From Rotaria sordida (taxonomy: Eukaryota; Rotifera; Eurotatoria; Philodinida; Philodinidae): 64,000 bases of DNA. Below, in pieces: positions 26,356 through 39,525 of the stretch. The notes under the pieces are model-generated. The model searched no databases. It had not been told where the DNA came from and saw nothing but the letters and a program-made list of their open reading frames with translations. Made by a program: the position numbers and the translations under genes. The number at the start of each line of letters is the position of its first letter. Positions within the stretch are counted from its first letter, which is position 1. Where the stretch lies: assembly GCA_905250125.1 (NCBI GenBank), contig CAJNOL010000461.1:62001-126000 (forward strand), given 5' to 3'.

Positions 26356-28998
26356 GATAATAAAAATAGATAATGAACCGAATGCATGACCCGAATTCCT
26401 CTATTGATAAATATTATGATGTTTCTTTATCCTTCTCTATAATAGTTGACGGAGACGTAACCGATGGAAAATCGACGATAGCAAGCTTTCCAGAAAAAAA
26501 AAGAAAAAATGATGCCGTAAGACTACAAACGATCGATCGATCGATTGGATTTGTTTACGTTTTCTTTTTTTTTCCTTTTTCTTTCTCTTTTTTTTTCTCT
26601 ATTCCTTTTTTATTATTCAAATAGATTTTATTGGCGAATAACAAATAACTAATCAATGAAAAGCGCTACAGTGTCACAAAGAAGAAAACACAGTGAATCG
26701 AGAAAAAAAAAGAAGTTTATATGTTTTTTTAATTACTAAATGGTCTTTTTAACACTACGTATGAACGAAAAATACGATAAAGAAAGTCATGAATAATAAT
26801 AATCTAGTTAGAAATTTTAATATAGGCTAATCAAATACAACATGTAAATATTAGTTAATCGCTTTAAGAGTTGATTATGTTGATGTTATTATGACATAAT
26901 ATACTTTTTTTCTTGTTTCTAATTCTTATTTATAAAATGAAAACTATTGTATCAGAATAATAATAATTATTTTTTCTAGAATGGTGAAATTTATTTAAGT
27001 TTATTTAATTAAAAAAAGTATTGGCTGGTTAATCAGTCTTGGTCCATTCATCGCCTGACGCATTGTGTGATATAAATGACAAAAAAAAACCACAAATAAA
27101 TATCACTACAGAGATATTATCATTCAATGGATTTATTAGGTAATATTTATAGGTTTAGAAAACTCTTTCTATTCAAAAATACTTATATTTTATCAAGAAA
27201 TCTATAAAATACTTTATCATACTGTTATAAACGTAAAATCTTCATGATTTTTAATCATATTCTAGTTGTTTCATATAATATTTTGAGCTCGAGATAAAGT
27301 TTACAACTAGTGAAATTTTTCTATTTTTCTTTGATAGGTTCTACAGATGTTGGTATGTTGAATTTAATTTCTTATAATTGTATTTGATGAATATTAATTA
27401 TTTAGAGTAAGTGTATTCTATATGATGACTTGTCGTTTTTTTTCTTCTTCTTCTTCTTTAATAATGACATCTCAAGATTAGTTTTTAATTTAACATAGAA
27501 TAATTACTGATTGTTTTGAAGATGATGAATATGTCATTTCTTTTGAGATTTACGTATATGTGTTAAGAACACAATTCAATTTAAAATATTAATACAAAGA
27601 ATTATTCAAAACAAACGCTTGTCTTCAATTAAAAATGACTCGTAAAGATGAATTTTCATCAGTATCTAAAAACTGAAAAAAATACAAATTTCTAAATTGT
27701 TGAAAAGATGTCAACAAAATTATGATACATTTTCGATGGACCTTGATTTAATCATTAATTCAATCAGTGGTCTATATTTTCTAATCGATCGAGTAAAGAA
27801 TTTTCGAAACTATTTTGTTCAATCAACCATTCATTCATCAGTAATAATTTATAATTGCCTATGATTGACTGAGAAATTGTTGTTAATATGTTATTTTGCT
27901 TTTCTAAAATTGTTAAATTATCTATATTAGAAGAAAATTTTCTATTTTTTAGTATTTAGATGAGTTTTATCTTGATTGAATATTTTATAGAAATTTTCAA
28001 TAACTAAAATTTCATGCTTCATATGCTATACATCTCTAGATATTTCAATATTCTGTAATTTCTAAGTATGTTGAGATAGACAGTTTAATAAACTATGACA
28101 AGATTCAGAAAAATATTGTTAAAGTCCGATCTCATTAAAGTTTGACGTAAGCATTGCAAATAGGATTAGAGAGAGTGAAAATAAGTTGTCATGAAAAAGA
28201 AAAGTATGACTTGATATATTTTTGTATTTACTTCGAATACATTCTGAATTTTATTTCTCAAGAAAAACAACATTATAGTTTTTATCAAGAAATACGCATG
28301 ATGAAGAATAAGAGTAGAGGTTTTTTTTTCTATTTTAAATACTTCATATTGAAGTACTAAAATATTGATTCAATTACTTCATGTTTTTATATACTTCAAT
28401 GAACTTTTATGCGTTTTATGTATATAAGAGTATCGAATGGAATCTATTTTGAGAGTAGAAAAATTATTTATTCTTTATTTTAATTGATTTTGAACAAATC
28501 ATTTTCTATCAAAATTTCTTTTTCTGTTTCTAGAAATCGATCCTTGGATTATAATATAATTTATTTTTATCTTGCCTTTTTAATGATTTGCTACTGATTA
28601 GTTATTATAAACAATATTTGTAAGAAATAGAAGTTTCGAATGATCGAGAAAATGTATGATTTGTTTATATGTATGGTTAAATATTCACATATTTTGAATA
28701 TTGAAATAGAATATCATAAATTATTAGTAATGAAATAGTTTCATTTCCGATTTTATTTTCTTTTTTTTTTTTGATATATAACACTCCGGTAATTTTTCTA
28801 TTGCGTCTGGTTTTTGTTGTTCGAGTATTCTTGTTTATGTCTTTTATTCATTTTTTACCTATTCTTTTTCTCTCTTCATGAAAAATTCATATATATATGA
28901 AATAGAAACAGTTGATGGAGATTGATTTAATATTATCTATGAAATTTTAATAAAATAGTTAATTTTTATTTTGTTACCATTGTCAAATTGTGTATTTA

Positions 28999-30603
28999 CA
29001 GTGACTGTCAAAATAACCCAACCAGTAGATAATTTTATTTTGTGTATATTTCAATAACTAGATGAAGTAGAATGATCTGATTTTCATCAATTTACAGTCT
29101 ATAACTTTCTAGTATATTAGCAAAAAAAATCCAGGTCAATCCATTGATCTATTTAGTTTTTATTGACGATAGAAATACAGCATGTCAGTTTTCATGTTTT
29201 TAGAATTATTCAACTTCAATTTATATTTTTGGAAACTGCTAAGTGTCTGTTTCTATGTTAAAATAATTTTTTATGAGACATGACTCAATTGAACAAATTA
29301 TACTTTACATAAGAAGTACTTGTTATTGTAATTTTCTTTTGAGTATATTTTTAAAAATAATATCTTTTTTTAGTCTCTAATGAAAATTTTAAACAACAAG
29401 GCGATAGAACACTTTTTCTTTTATGTGATATTTAGACAATTTATTGTTCAATATAGCATTAATAAGAGTACTATAAATTGCATGAATTATTCTATTTGAA
29501 TAGATATTTCATGTTGAAAAATTGTGTTAGTCATCTTCTATGTATACACTAATCATAGATAAATCTTGTTGTACTGTCTCCTTCACGTATTGAAGGATAT
29601 GTAAAAAATACTTTAAAAAGCAGAGATTTCTAGAGAATCTTTTTCTATACAAAACTCGGATATTTGAAATAAAAATTGATTATATTACTTAAGTTATAAA
29701 TAGCAAGAATAAGAAGTCTATTGTAGTCTCAACAGTGCAGAACTCATTAAATACATAGCTAATTGTTACGCGCCACATCTATGTAGATATAGAATGAAAT
29801 TTAGAACAACATATATGTTAAGTTTCATTTGATACATCACTGTTTGATAAAATATATTTTCATTCTGTAGCTGAGACTACGGTAAGCTTTTTATCCCTGT
29901 TATATATAACTTAAGTAATATAATCAGCTTTGACTTCAATTATAAAAGTTTTATATAGAAAAAGATTTCCTACAAATTCATTTTTTTAAGACAATTTTTT
30001 ATACGTCTTTCAATACGCGAATGAGATCATACAAGAAGAGTTTCCTATGACTAGTGTATGCATAGGAGATGATTAACATAATTTTTCCACATGAAATATC
30101 TATTCAAATAGAATAATTCATGTAATTTATAGTTCTCCTATTAATGCTATATTGAATAATAAATGAAATAAACATCATATGAAAAGAAAAATATCTTTTA
30201 TTGCCTTGTTGTTAAAAATTTCTATTATAGGTGAAAAAGACATTGTTTTTAAAAATATACTCAAAAGAAGATTACGATAACAAGTGCTTCTTACGCAGAG
30301 CATAATTTGTTTCATTGAGTCACGACTCATAAACAGTTATTTCAACGTAGGATAGGCACGTAGTAGTTTTCAAAAATATGAAGTGGAGTTGAGTAATTTG
30401 ACAAGGATGAAAACTGACATGCTGTGATTGTATCATCAATAAAAACTAAACAGATCAATGAATTGATCTGGAATTTTAAACTACTATACTAGAGACTATG
30501 GACTGTAATCTTATGAAAATTAAATCATTCTAGTTCATCGAGTTTTTAAGATATACGAAAAATAAAATAATCTACTAGTTGGATAATTTTGACAATCCAA
30601 AAA
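28999..30603. mobile_element. Long foldback (inverted-repeat) element, Tc1/mariner-like ends
   Basis: Two arms of roughly 740 bp (about 28999-29745 and 29872-30603) are inverted copies, separated by about 130 bp. Matching blocks run the whole length, for example TACTCAAAAGAAGATTAC near 30250 against its complement near 29340, and AGCATGTCAGTTTTCAT near 29178 against its complement near 30410. The left end reads TACAGTGACTGTCAAAATAA, which resembles a Tc1/mariner terminus next to a TA; the right end is more decayed. No transposase frame lies inside, so it is non-autonomous. The superfamily call is tentative; the inverted repeat itself is plain. Confidence 0.75.
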
Positions 30604-32299
30604 CAGCAAGACAAAAGATCAATGTATATCGTCTTTTGATTATGAAGAAATATTCATAATTAATTCTTATTAGGTATTCAATTATGTTTAAAGTCATTAT
30701 TTATGTATGAAATATTCCGTAAAGTTAGTTGAATTATGTATTGCTAAATCAAATACAAATCTTTCATTATGATATATAGTTTGTTAATAGAATACTTTTA
30801 TTTCATTAAGAAATTATTTATTTTTTTTAATAAATATGTAAAATTGTTCTAAATTCATTAATATTTAAATGACAACCGAAAGATTGTTTAAAAAGTGATT
30901 AAGAACACACATATTGTGATATGATTAAAGAAATTTAATTGATATTTTGTAAACTATAAAGATAATCGAAAAAAAACATCAGTGATACTAAAATGAAATT
31001 TTTGTTTTTAAATATCTATTTGTTTAAATGAAGTACCAATACTTAAATAGTAACAAGAAATTTTAAAAAAAAGTATTTTAAAAAAAATTATTATTTTAGA
31101 AAGAAATTAACGAACATTTTAAATATTTCAAATTTAAAGAAATAAAAAGAATTCTAGAAATAATTATTGAAAATAAACAAAAACTAGTTTATACTGATTG
31201 TGGTTTCATCAGTAAAATAAAATTTATTGTTAATATTTCATTTTTATTTTGTAACAAACCAAAATTTATACTTGAACCTGTAACACTCATTGATCGACAT
31301 GATACACACTGAAAGATAGAATTCCCAATGATTGATTGATTAACTCGCTATCCTCAGTTGGATCATTTTTGATTCATTCATAGAAATTATCTACTTCGAG
31401 TAAGAAAGCATCGACTCGACACAGTTCTCGAACATTTTCTAGTGTGTTCAAATAAGATGCGAATTCGTAAAAAAATTCAACTTCTTATCATCATTTCTTG
31501 GCTAAAATTTATGAGTTAGAAAACGGTAGTTTTTTTCAAAAACGTGGAAAAAAATCTAAGTTTTATAGAATAGATTTTTTAAAAACTTCTTGATTACAAA
31601 TGCAAAAAACAGCATTTTTCCGGACAACTTGGATCATTTTTTGACTTGTTTATAGTAAGTAACATGTAAACTGATTTTTCTAGAATTATTTTGTTTTCGA
31701 TATAAACTCATAATTAACGCGATTTTCATGCTAAAAACTTTATTTGAACAAATAGTCAGTCAAAAAGCATTCTACAACAGTTTTTAAATAATTTCTTACT
31801 GATGGAAGATAGAAAGCTGTAGCTTTTGTTATGGCCTTTCTTTTGGACGAGGTCGTAACAATAGGAATGAGTGATTTCGAATTGAAATCAGAACCAATTA
31901 TTTCGACACGATTCTAAGTCTGAAAGACCTGATTATAATCTGAAAATAGTCGCTTTCGCAAATATCTAATCACATGTCATTTCCTGAAGGAACTCATTTT
32001 TCAAAAAAATAATTCCTGATAAGTAAGTATCCAGTTTTATATAGATGAAATAACAACCATAGCTGCGAAAAATTATAAAAAAATCAAATTAACAATAAAT
32101 CCTATTTTTATTATCATTCACGACTGATGCACTATTTTTAGCCCATTCTGCTTCTCTGCAGTGACATGACTTCGCCAAAATTTGACCATATCAATCTCAT
32201 AATTAGCATCTTCATAAGCCATTCTCATCATCGACTCAACACCAACTCTACATAATTAGTGTCAGAGGATCAAGAATTAAATAAAATTTAAAAAAAAAA

Positions 32300-32551
32300 G
32301 TGTTTTATCAAGAAAATAAATCCTGTGAAGTTATTCAATGTATCTCACAATCATTTATGATATTGATGAATCTTGGCCTAATGATAAGCATGAATGTGTT
32401 GAATATTTGCATCGTATTCGTTCATTTACGTCATACAAATAAATTATCAAGTCTGAAAATGATTGAACAACTTCGTATTATAGATGTATGTGGTTTTACT
32501 TTGTACGATATTCAATATGAACATATTACATTGATTAATGATGATTTGTAA
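32300..32551 (+). pseudogene. Unidentified coding-like remnant with a frameshift
   Basis: The stretch has codon use like the real genes but switches frame. One frame gives SCEVIQCISQSF and, later, MIEQLRIIDVCGFTLYDI and QYEHITLINDDL. The middle is better in the +1 frame (DIDESWPNDKHECVEYLHRI), which then meets a stop. No GT-AG intron repairs it. I do not recognise the parent family. It ends 170 nt before the coilin start and could be a decayed gene fragment. Confidence 0.35.
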
Positions 32552-32722
32552 AAGAGAAAATAAAATAACAAAATCGATTTGATTTTATTTTGATAAAAAA
32601 TTTTTATTATTAAATAAATTGTATTTAAAGAAATTATAATTAAAATTTTTAAAAAAATGAATAGATTCATTTTTCTTTTTTGTTTTTGTTTTTAGAAATA
32701 AGAAAAGTTTAAAAAAATAACT

Positions 32723-34545
32723 ATGAATGCTATTCGTGTACAAATACATTTAAAATATATATTTGATGATAATTCATCAAAAAAATTTCATAATTTTTGG
32801 TATGCTTTTGAACCATCGAAATTATTAACTATTAATGATATAATTGAAGATATTCGATTAAATTATTTAAAAAATCATATATCTTTATCAATAGAAGAAA
32901 AAAATGAACAAACATTTATTTTTAATCTTAATGATTATCAATTATTACCATTTACTTCTAGTCAAATTTTACGTGATAATGATCAACTTACGTAAGAAAA
33001 TTATTATTCTTTTACATCAATGATGAAATCGGTTCGGTTTAAAAAAAAAATCGCGAACCGATTCCTTCTCTATTTCACATTATAAATCAACTGTCTATTT
33101 TGTTTTTAGTCTTATGTCATTAAAAACAAACAGTTTACATAAGAAATCATTGCAAGACTCAATTAATTTTAATTTGTCTTCATCAATTCCTATTGAACCA
33201 CCACAAATTTTATCTGAAAACAATAATAAACGACAACGTATTGAATCTGTTGAACAAAATATTCCATCAGAATCAACAATAACAATTACAAAATCTATTG
33301 AAAATATCGATGAACAATCATGTAAAAAGAAAATAAAAACTAAATCAACTGAAAATCAAGTTATTGTTCCATCAATAATTCAATCTACACCTGAACCACC
33401 AGTAGTCCAACCAACACCCACACCTTTAAAAGAGCCCATTTTTGTAAAAGAAATTACTTCAGAACCACCATTATCACTTCCATCAACAAATGTTCGTATT
33501 CGAGAATTAAGATCAAAGACACCAACATGGAAATCACAAACACTACCAGTCAAAGACAATGCACAAGGTAATACAATTATAATAACTTATATTAATTATT
33601 TAATCATATAGATTATTATAGACAAGATGCATATTCGATTCGATTCTGATAGTGATGAAGAATTATTATCACAAACACAAACAACTAATGAAGAGAATAA
33701 ACAAACAGAAAAATTAAGTGTCGTCAATGATATTAATAGTTCAATTCGTATAGATACTATTCCAACAACAATATCAACAGATATAACTCAAATAAAACCT
33801 ATGAAAAAAACTGTTGATCTTCTTTTTGAAATGAAACAACATAAAACTCTTCATGAAAGACAAGCAAAACAAATTCAACAACAATTTGGTAGAAAACGTG
33901 CACAACATAAAAAACGAGCATTAGATTATTTTTCAATGGCAAATTTTGTTGATCAAGCATTTGGCCTTGATAAAAGTGAACTTATAAAACAGATATCACC
34001 CAATGGATATCATTCATCATCTTCTACTCCACAAGTAAATAGAAAAAGTTTACTTTATAAAAAAAAAAAAAAAGAAAGATTCTATTTTTCTAGACTTTAC
34101 CAACATCATTTAATAAATTAGCTCGATTACCACTTGTTGCTGAAGCTATTGAAAACTATGATAAAATATATGATCTTTATCCACCAATTACACAATGTCC
34201 ATCAATTCAAACACGTATTGCTTTTAAATTACTTGAATTAGGTGAAGATTTTTGTCCAAAAATGTCAACATTTAAAGAAGGACTAGTAGTTGATGTTAAT
34301 CAAACTACCGGTGAATTAACTATTCAATTGGATAATCCATTTCAAACAGTTTTTGATCAACCATCAAAATTCTATGCACCAACAGAAGAACAATCAGAAG
34401 AAAGTTTAACAACAGTAAAATTTATTATTTTTTTTTCTATTATTTTTTTTATTAATAGATTTATATTTTTTAGGTTGTTCTACCATTTTCTGATCTCAAT
34501 TCAGTTCGATTATTGTCAACATCGAACAAGGATATTACAATATAA
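32723..34545 (+). CDS. COIL: Coilin (Cajal body scaffold protein)
   Basis: Coilin is the marker scaffold of Cajal bodies and helps snRNP maturation. Five exons (32723-32991, 33110-33567, 33622-34034, 34094-34414, 34474-34545) join in phase to 510 aa (human 576). The N-terminal self-association domain (residues 1-91) begins MNAIRVQIHLKY and ends ILRDNDQLTL, matching human RLRLQF and LVRDNDCLRV. The middle is Ser/Thr/Lys-rich with basic stretches (CKKKIKTK; FGRKRAQHKKRALDYFS), likely nuclear localisation signals. The C-terminal Tudor-like domain shows RIAFKLLELGEDFCPKMSTF then KEGLVVDV (residues ~420-450), close to human KIAFKLLEL and YKEGRI. The start is chosen because it precedes the conserved first strand. 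A plausible poly(A) signal lies 61 nt past the stop. Confidence 0.9.
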
Positions 34546-35577
34546 TATTCAAATAGATCTAGTCTTCTATCTAGCATATTTCATTTGTTTTTTTGTGTCT
34601 TTCGAAATAAACTTTGATAATAAAATCAAGTATATTTAATCTACTTAACTTTTCAATGGCTTGAAATCATTCTCAAAATTTATAATCCTTTCTCCTTTTT
34701 TTGTTATCTTATATTGATTTTGACAATTGGCATCGTCATAAAACAAAAGAAGAATTCGAATATAATTATTTTCTCTAATTTTTAAATACATAACAACAAA
34801 TATTATTTTGTATTTGTCATGATTCTTTTATCTTTATCATAAGAACTTCTTGATAATTCTAACAATAAACACAGGAAAAAAAACGATAACTAAGGTAACA
34901 GACCTGCACACATATGCATCTATGTTGATTTTATATTCTTTTATTCTCTTTTCTTTCACTGCTTACAACATCTTTTTTTTTACTTTTGTCGTTAGTTTCT
35001 TCTTTTCAACAAAAACATTCCTCTTACATTTTGTAACTAAAGACACATACGGTTACTCTTGAAGAAACAAAAAAAAAAAAAAAAAGAAAGTATTATGAAA
35101 CCGGCACGAGTATAATCTGAAATGAAAGAGAACATAAGCAAAAAAAAAGTTTTTCTTTCTATTTTAAATGAAGAACTTGAGAATACACAATTTGAAACGA
35201 GAATGACAGCATATGGGAGAGACAGAGAAATTATTGTTGAAGGTAAGACGTAGCAAAAAAAACAAAAAAAAAAAAAGAAATGAACAATTCAACACCATCA
35301 CTACATTCAAACATATAAATTTTTCATCATTGTTGTCGAGTTGAAATAAAATTTTTATGAAACCTCATCGCTTAGAAAGAACGAGTATAAAGAAGAAGGT
35401 TAATTACATTGGATTGAATAAAGAGAAAAAAAGAAAGAAGAGAAAAAAGAACAGCAACATTGAAATGTAAAATTAATTTTTCATTTTCTACTTAGATTAT
35501 TATGTCAAAAAAATCTGAACTCATTTACTTGACAACGCTGATTGCGTGAGTGTAAAAAAATACAAAAAAAACATCGT
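34546..35577. other. Intergenic spacer between coilin and the PLAT gene
   Basis: 1.0 kb between two genes on the same strand: coilin 3' end, then the upstream region of the PLAT-domain gene. Rich in A and T runs; nothing else recognised apart from the AATAAA at 34606. Confidence 0.6.
34606..34611 (+). promoter_or_regulatory. Possible poly(A) signal of coilin
   Basis: AATAAA 61 nt downstream of the coilin stop codon, in the right orientation. Such hexamers are common by chance in AT-rich DNA. Confidence 0.4.
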
Positions 35578-38548
35578 ATGGCTCGTGTAATTACTAATAA
35601 TAATGGTAATACATCTTTACAAACTACAACACCATTTATGGATCGATTATCACATGCAGTTATTAAGGAAACATCAAAAAGTTTGTAAGTTTTCTTTTCT
35701 TCCATGATTTATTTTTTATAAATATGATTAAATTATATTGGTTTTTTTTTTCTTTAGAAGACATTATATTGATATTAAACGTCGTGAAAATGGTTTTATT
35801 CTAAACCCTAATTCTTCAGTATCGAATTCTATACCGCTTAAAGCAGTATGTTAGAAAAGAAAATTATGAATTAATTACAAGTTTTTTTTTTCTTTGTATC
35901 TATTATTAAGAGATTTATGTATGGAACAGCAAAAGAATATCCTCCACTTTATGGTTCTATTCATTCAGATAATGATCTTAAAGTTTATTTGCGTAGTTTT
36001 CAAAGACAACAAAAAAAACTTCATGTAATTTAAATTTTCTTTATTTTGTCTTTGTTTTATTTACTTTTATGCTTGTAATAAAAGTATATTAATATTTCTT
36101 AGTCATCATCAAGTGGTCCTGAAAAACAATTATGTCGTGATGAACTTAATTTTCATATGCGTACATACAAATATTCAGTAAATATATATAGAAAAAATGT
36201 TTATATTAAATTATTTCAACTAACATTTTTTAGCCAAGAGAAAATCAACAATTTGCTGAACTTCATTTAAGACCAACGATACGATCAAGTTCATCATGCA
36301 GTGGGTATGTTTGTTTTATTTTTTTGTTAATAGATATAATTGAATGTTGAATTTTTATTATAAATTAGAGCAACAAGTCTTGAATTTCAAAAACGAACAT
36401 CAAAATCTGTATCAAAATTATTTCGTCACGAACAAGATCAATTAATTGATAATACAGCAAATATTCTTGCATCAATGATTAAAACACGTCGATCAATCTA
36501 TGAAAAATATTTATTATCACAACAAGTAAAAACATTCTATTGAAAACGAAAGAAAAAGAAAAGAATTTCATAATAAATTTAGACACCAGCAGTTTATGAA
36601 TCACGAAATACAAACCCTTCTCCACGTCCATTAGAGTAAATATTGATTAAATAATCGAAAAATATCTTATTTATTTTTATTTATTTTCTTTTCTTTTTTT
36701 TATAGTGATCAATCTAATGTACAAACAGTTCCACTAAATTTAACTAATTCATCATCAAATGTAAGACGACTTTCAACAACTATTCAACAACGTAAAAAAT
36801 CAAAACGTAGAACTGCAAATGTTCATGCAAAAGCAGCATTTATTGTATGTATATAAAAATAGATTAATTGAAATTTAAAAAAATGTTTTTTGTTTGTTTT
36901 TATTCATTAAAGATTCATAAAGCAGAACTAATTAAACATGGTATTCTATGTGATTATAAAGTATCAGTTACAACAGGAAATTGTAATGGTGCTTCAACAA
37001 ATGCACCTATTAGTATAAAACTTTATGGAACAAATGGATATGCAGGTTCTGTTGAACTTGTCGATTCTGAAACACATCGTGTACCATTTTTAAAAGATCA
37101 AATTGATGTATTTACTATTCAAACATATCATGTTGGAGAATTAGCTGGAATTACAATTGGACATAATCAAAAAGAAACGCGTAAGTAAATTTCAATCTTG
37201 ATTCTTTTTTTTTTTTTGTCTAATTTATAGGGTTTATTTAATATTTTCTTTTCTTAGGATCAAGTTGGTTTTTAAGTAAAGTATCTGTTGATGATCCAAT
37301 ACGTAATATAACTTATAATATTTCGTGCAATGCTTGGTTATCGAGTAAATCCAATGATCACAAGACGAAGCGTGATTTTGTAGTGGACTCAATGGTATCA
37401 CATAAAAAACATATTGATATCAATGGTATGAAACAAAAAATGTCGAGTCTACTTTCTTTAGTATCTAATCTAGATAAGATTTCATAAGGATTACTGAAAT
37501 CTCTTTTTTGAAATTAACTTAATTCTATTTTTATCGCAAGTAGTGGCGTAACCAGAAAATCGTGGGTGGGCGGTGCCTTACTCTCTTACAAAATGACTCT
37601 ACTATGCTAGGACAACGAAAATGTCTATGTATTTATTTAATATTTTTTCCCATCGGCGCGTGGACAGAGATCTTGTGGGAGGGAGCACTGCCTACTCATA
37701 CATCCTTTAGATACGCCACTACAAATATTGTTATAAAAAATTTACTTTTTAAAAATTATCGGTGAGTGGGCTGAGCCCACTTATGCTCTAGCTTGGTTAC
37801 GCCACTAATCGCAAGGAGCAAGAAGAAATATTTGAAATGATGTGCTTTCGAGGCTTATTGATCTAGATATTTTTTTTTCCTCATAAGATTAAATCTAAGA
37901 ATAGTCATATGAAATTATTTAGAACATCAAAAAGAAATAGACAATCTATCGAATTATTCTACAACAACAACAACAACAACAACTGAAGATACAATAAGAT
38001 CTAATATTACAAGTCCAAATCAAAATGATCAATTAATAGATCATAAACAGACTAAAAAACATAGAAAACAAAAACGTCTATCCATTGATCGAACGACAGT
38101 TGCTAAAACACGAACATCACTAACTGAAATTACAAATCATCATTCTCAACCGCAAACAACAACAGCAACAATTGATTCAGATTTTAATCGAGATGATCTT
38201 AGTTCTCCACCTGTACGAGAACGTCGAAATCGTTCACCAATTCTTTCTCGAACACCAGCTACAAATAGTGATAATGAAGATAATCCTGTTAATCATAGTC
38301 GTTCAACAACTCCAACATCATCATCATCAGTACCTGATCAATCGCGTAGGCAATCTAATTTTGATCGTAATACAACACAAAGAACAAATGAAACAACCAA
38401 TGATACACTTAAACATCATTCAACAGATCATGATCGACCACCAGCTCGACTGGAAAAACGTAATCCATCATTATCTGTATCACCCGAACGACCAATTAAA
38501 AGTAACGAACAAACAAATGAAAATGATGTATCGGACTTTTTCGACTAA
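35578..38548 (+). CDS. PLAT-domain protein of unknown function
   Basis: Eleven exons (35578-35684, 35758-35845, 35911-36024, 36103-36177, 36234-36304, 36369-36525, 36583-36635, 36706-36844, 36913-37180, 37258-37425, 37923-38548) join in phase to 621 aa. Residues ~282-400 form a single PLAT/LH2 beta-sandwich: DYKVSVTTGN, then ISIKLYGTNGYAG, FTIQTYHVGELAGITIGH and SSWFLSKVSVDDP. This is the pattern of LOXHD1-type PLAT repeats, which bind lipids or membrane proteins. The N-terminal 270 residues (with KEYPPLYGSIHSDNDLKVYL) match no family I know. The C-terminal 200 residues are Ser/Thr/Asn/Arg-rich, carry a Thr run, look disordered and end acidic (DVSDFFD). No signal peptide or membrane segment is seen, so it is probably cytosolic. 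A MITE sits in the last intron. Confidence 0.85.
37541..37807. mobile_element. hAT-like MITE in the last intron of the PLAT gene
   Basis: A 267-bp insertion with 14-bp perfect terminal inverted repeats (TAGTGGCGTAACCA at the left, its complement TGGTTACGCCACTA at the right). It is flanked by a perfect 8-bp target-site duplication ATCGCAAG (37533-37540 and 37808-37815). An 8-bp duplication and short inverted ends are the hallmark of the hAT superfamily. It has no coding capacity and is less AT-rich than its surroundings. The intact duplication and ends suggest a fairly recent insertion. Confidence 0.9.
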
Positions 38549-39525
38549 ACTTCTTTTTCTTTCGTCTATAATTTTCTTTAGAACAAATTTTTTTAATTCT
38601 CTCTCTCTCTCTCTCAGAAACACAAAACAAAGTTCTTTAACTAACTAAACAATAGCTCTTGTTTTATTTTTTATTGCCGGCTGGTATCCAAATTAACTTG
38701 CAATTAATCACTTCAATTGCCTTCTTCAACATTCAACACAACATAAACTTGCGATCTAGTGTTTGTATGTGAAGATGATCATAGCCAGACGTCTATATAT
38801 ATTTATCGATTAGAGAATCGCATATATATATATATATATCTATATGAGCAAAACAAGACAAACAATTTGATATATAAACATTGAAAAGCAATTTTCCTTA
38901 TTCGAAATCATAATACACATATATATACAAAAAAGATGATGTTCTCGTCTTTTTTTTTTTACTTAATTAATTGGTGAATGATCTTTAGTCTTTTGAGTAT
39001 TGTCATCATTTTTTTTTTTTGTTGAATATTGCGTGTGACAATTGTCGCCTGTTGAATAGTAATAAGAGATAGATAGACAGATAGATATATGCACATTTAT
39101 CCTAAAACACGAACATATTCAATCGATTGAAATACAAAATAAAATCAAATAAAGATCAAGGAAAATTTATTATTAATGTTTGAGAACTATTAAAAAATAT
39201 TTAAACGAAAATTATTTTCTATTACTCCCTGAAGAAGAGAATTGAGTTTAATAATTAAATGGAACTTGACTAACAAAATGTGTTTACTAAAGTGTAACGA
39301 AATAGATAGATAAGATGTTTCTCCAAGGATTAGTCTTTCTAATTAAAATGACAGATAGATAGATAGATAGACAGACATTACAATCTGCCAAGTGTTTATT
39401 GACAGAACACACACACACACACACACATATACACACTTACATCATTGAAATATATTTATATAAGTAAAACGAATGAAGGCAAAAAAAAAGAGAGAGAGAG
39501 AGAGAAAGAAAGTATTTCGTTTATA
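38549..39525. other. Convergent intergenic region with microsatellites
   Basis: 0.98 kb between the 3' ends of the PLAT gene (+) and the TLX gene (-), holding both 3' UTRs. It has a CT run right after the PLAT stop (38600-38617), (TA)n near 38822-38840, GATA-type repeats (39065-39090 and 39352-39372), (CA)n at 39407-39426 and (GA)n at 39490-39506. No coding signal. Confidence 0.75.

Larger units (their letters stand above)
26356..32722. other. Long intergenic region between divergent MPDZ and coilin genes
   Basis: 6.4 kb with no confident gene. It should hold the upstream promoter of the MPDZ/PATJ gene (start at 26355, - strand) and, at the far end, that of coilin (start at 32723, + strand). 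It contains a large foldback repeat (28999-30603) and a coding-like remnant (32300-32551). The rest is AT-rich sequence with frames too short and too biased to support a gene. Confidence 0.6.

Noticed and set aside
38172-38648. 158-codon + strand frame rich in Ile/His
   Set aside because: Wrong-frame shadow of the last exon of the PLAT gene.
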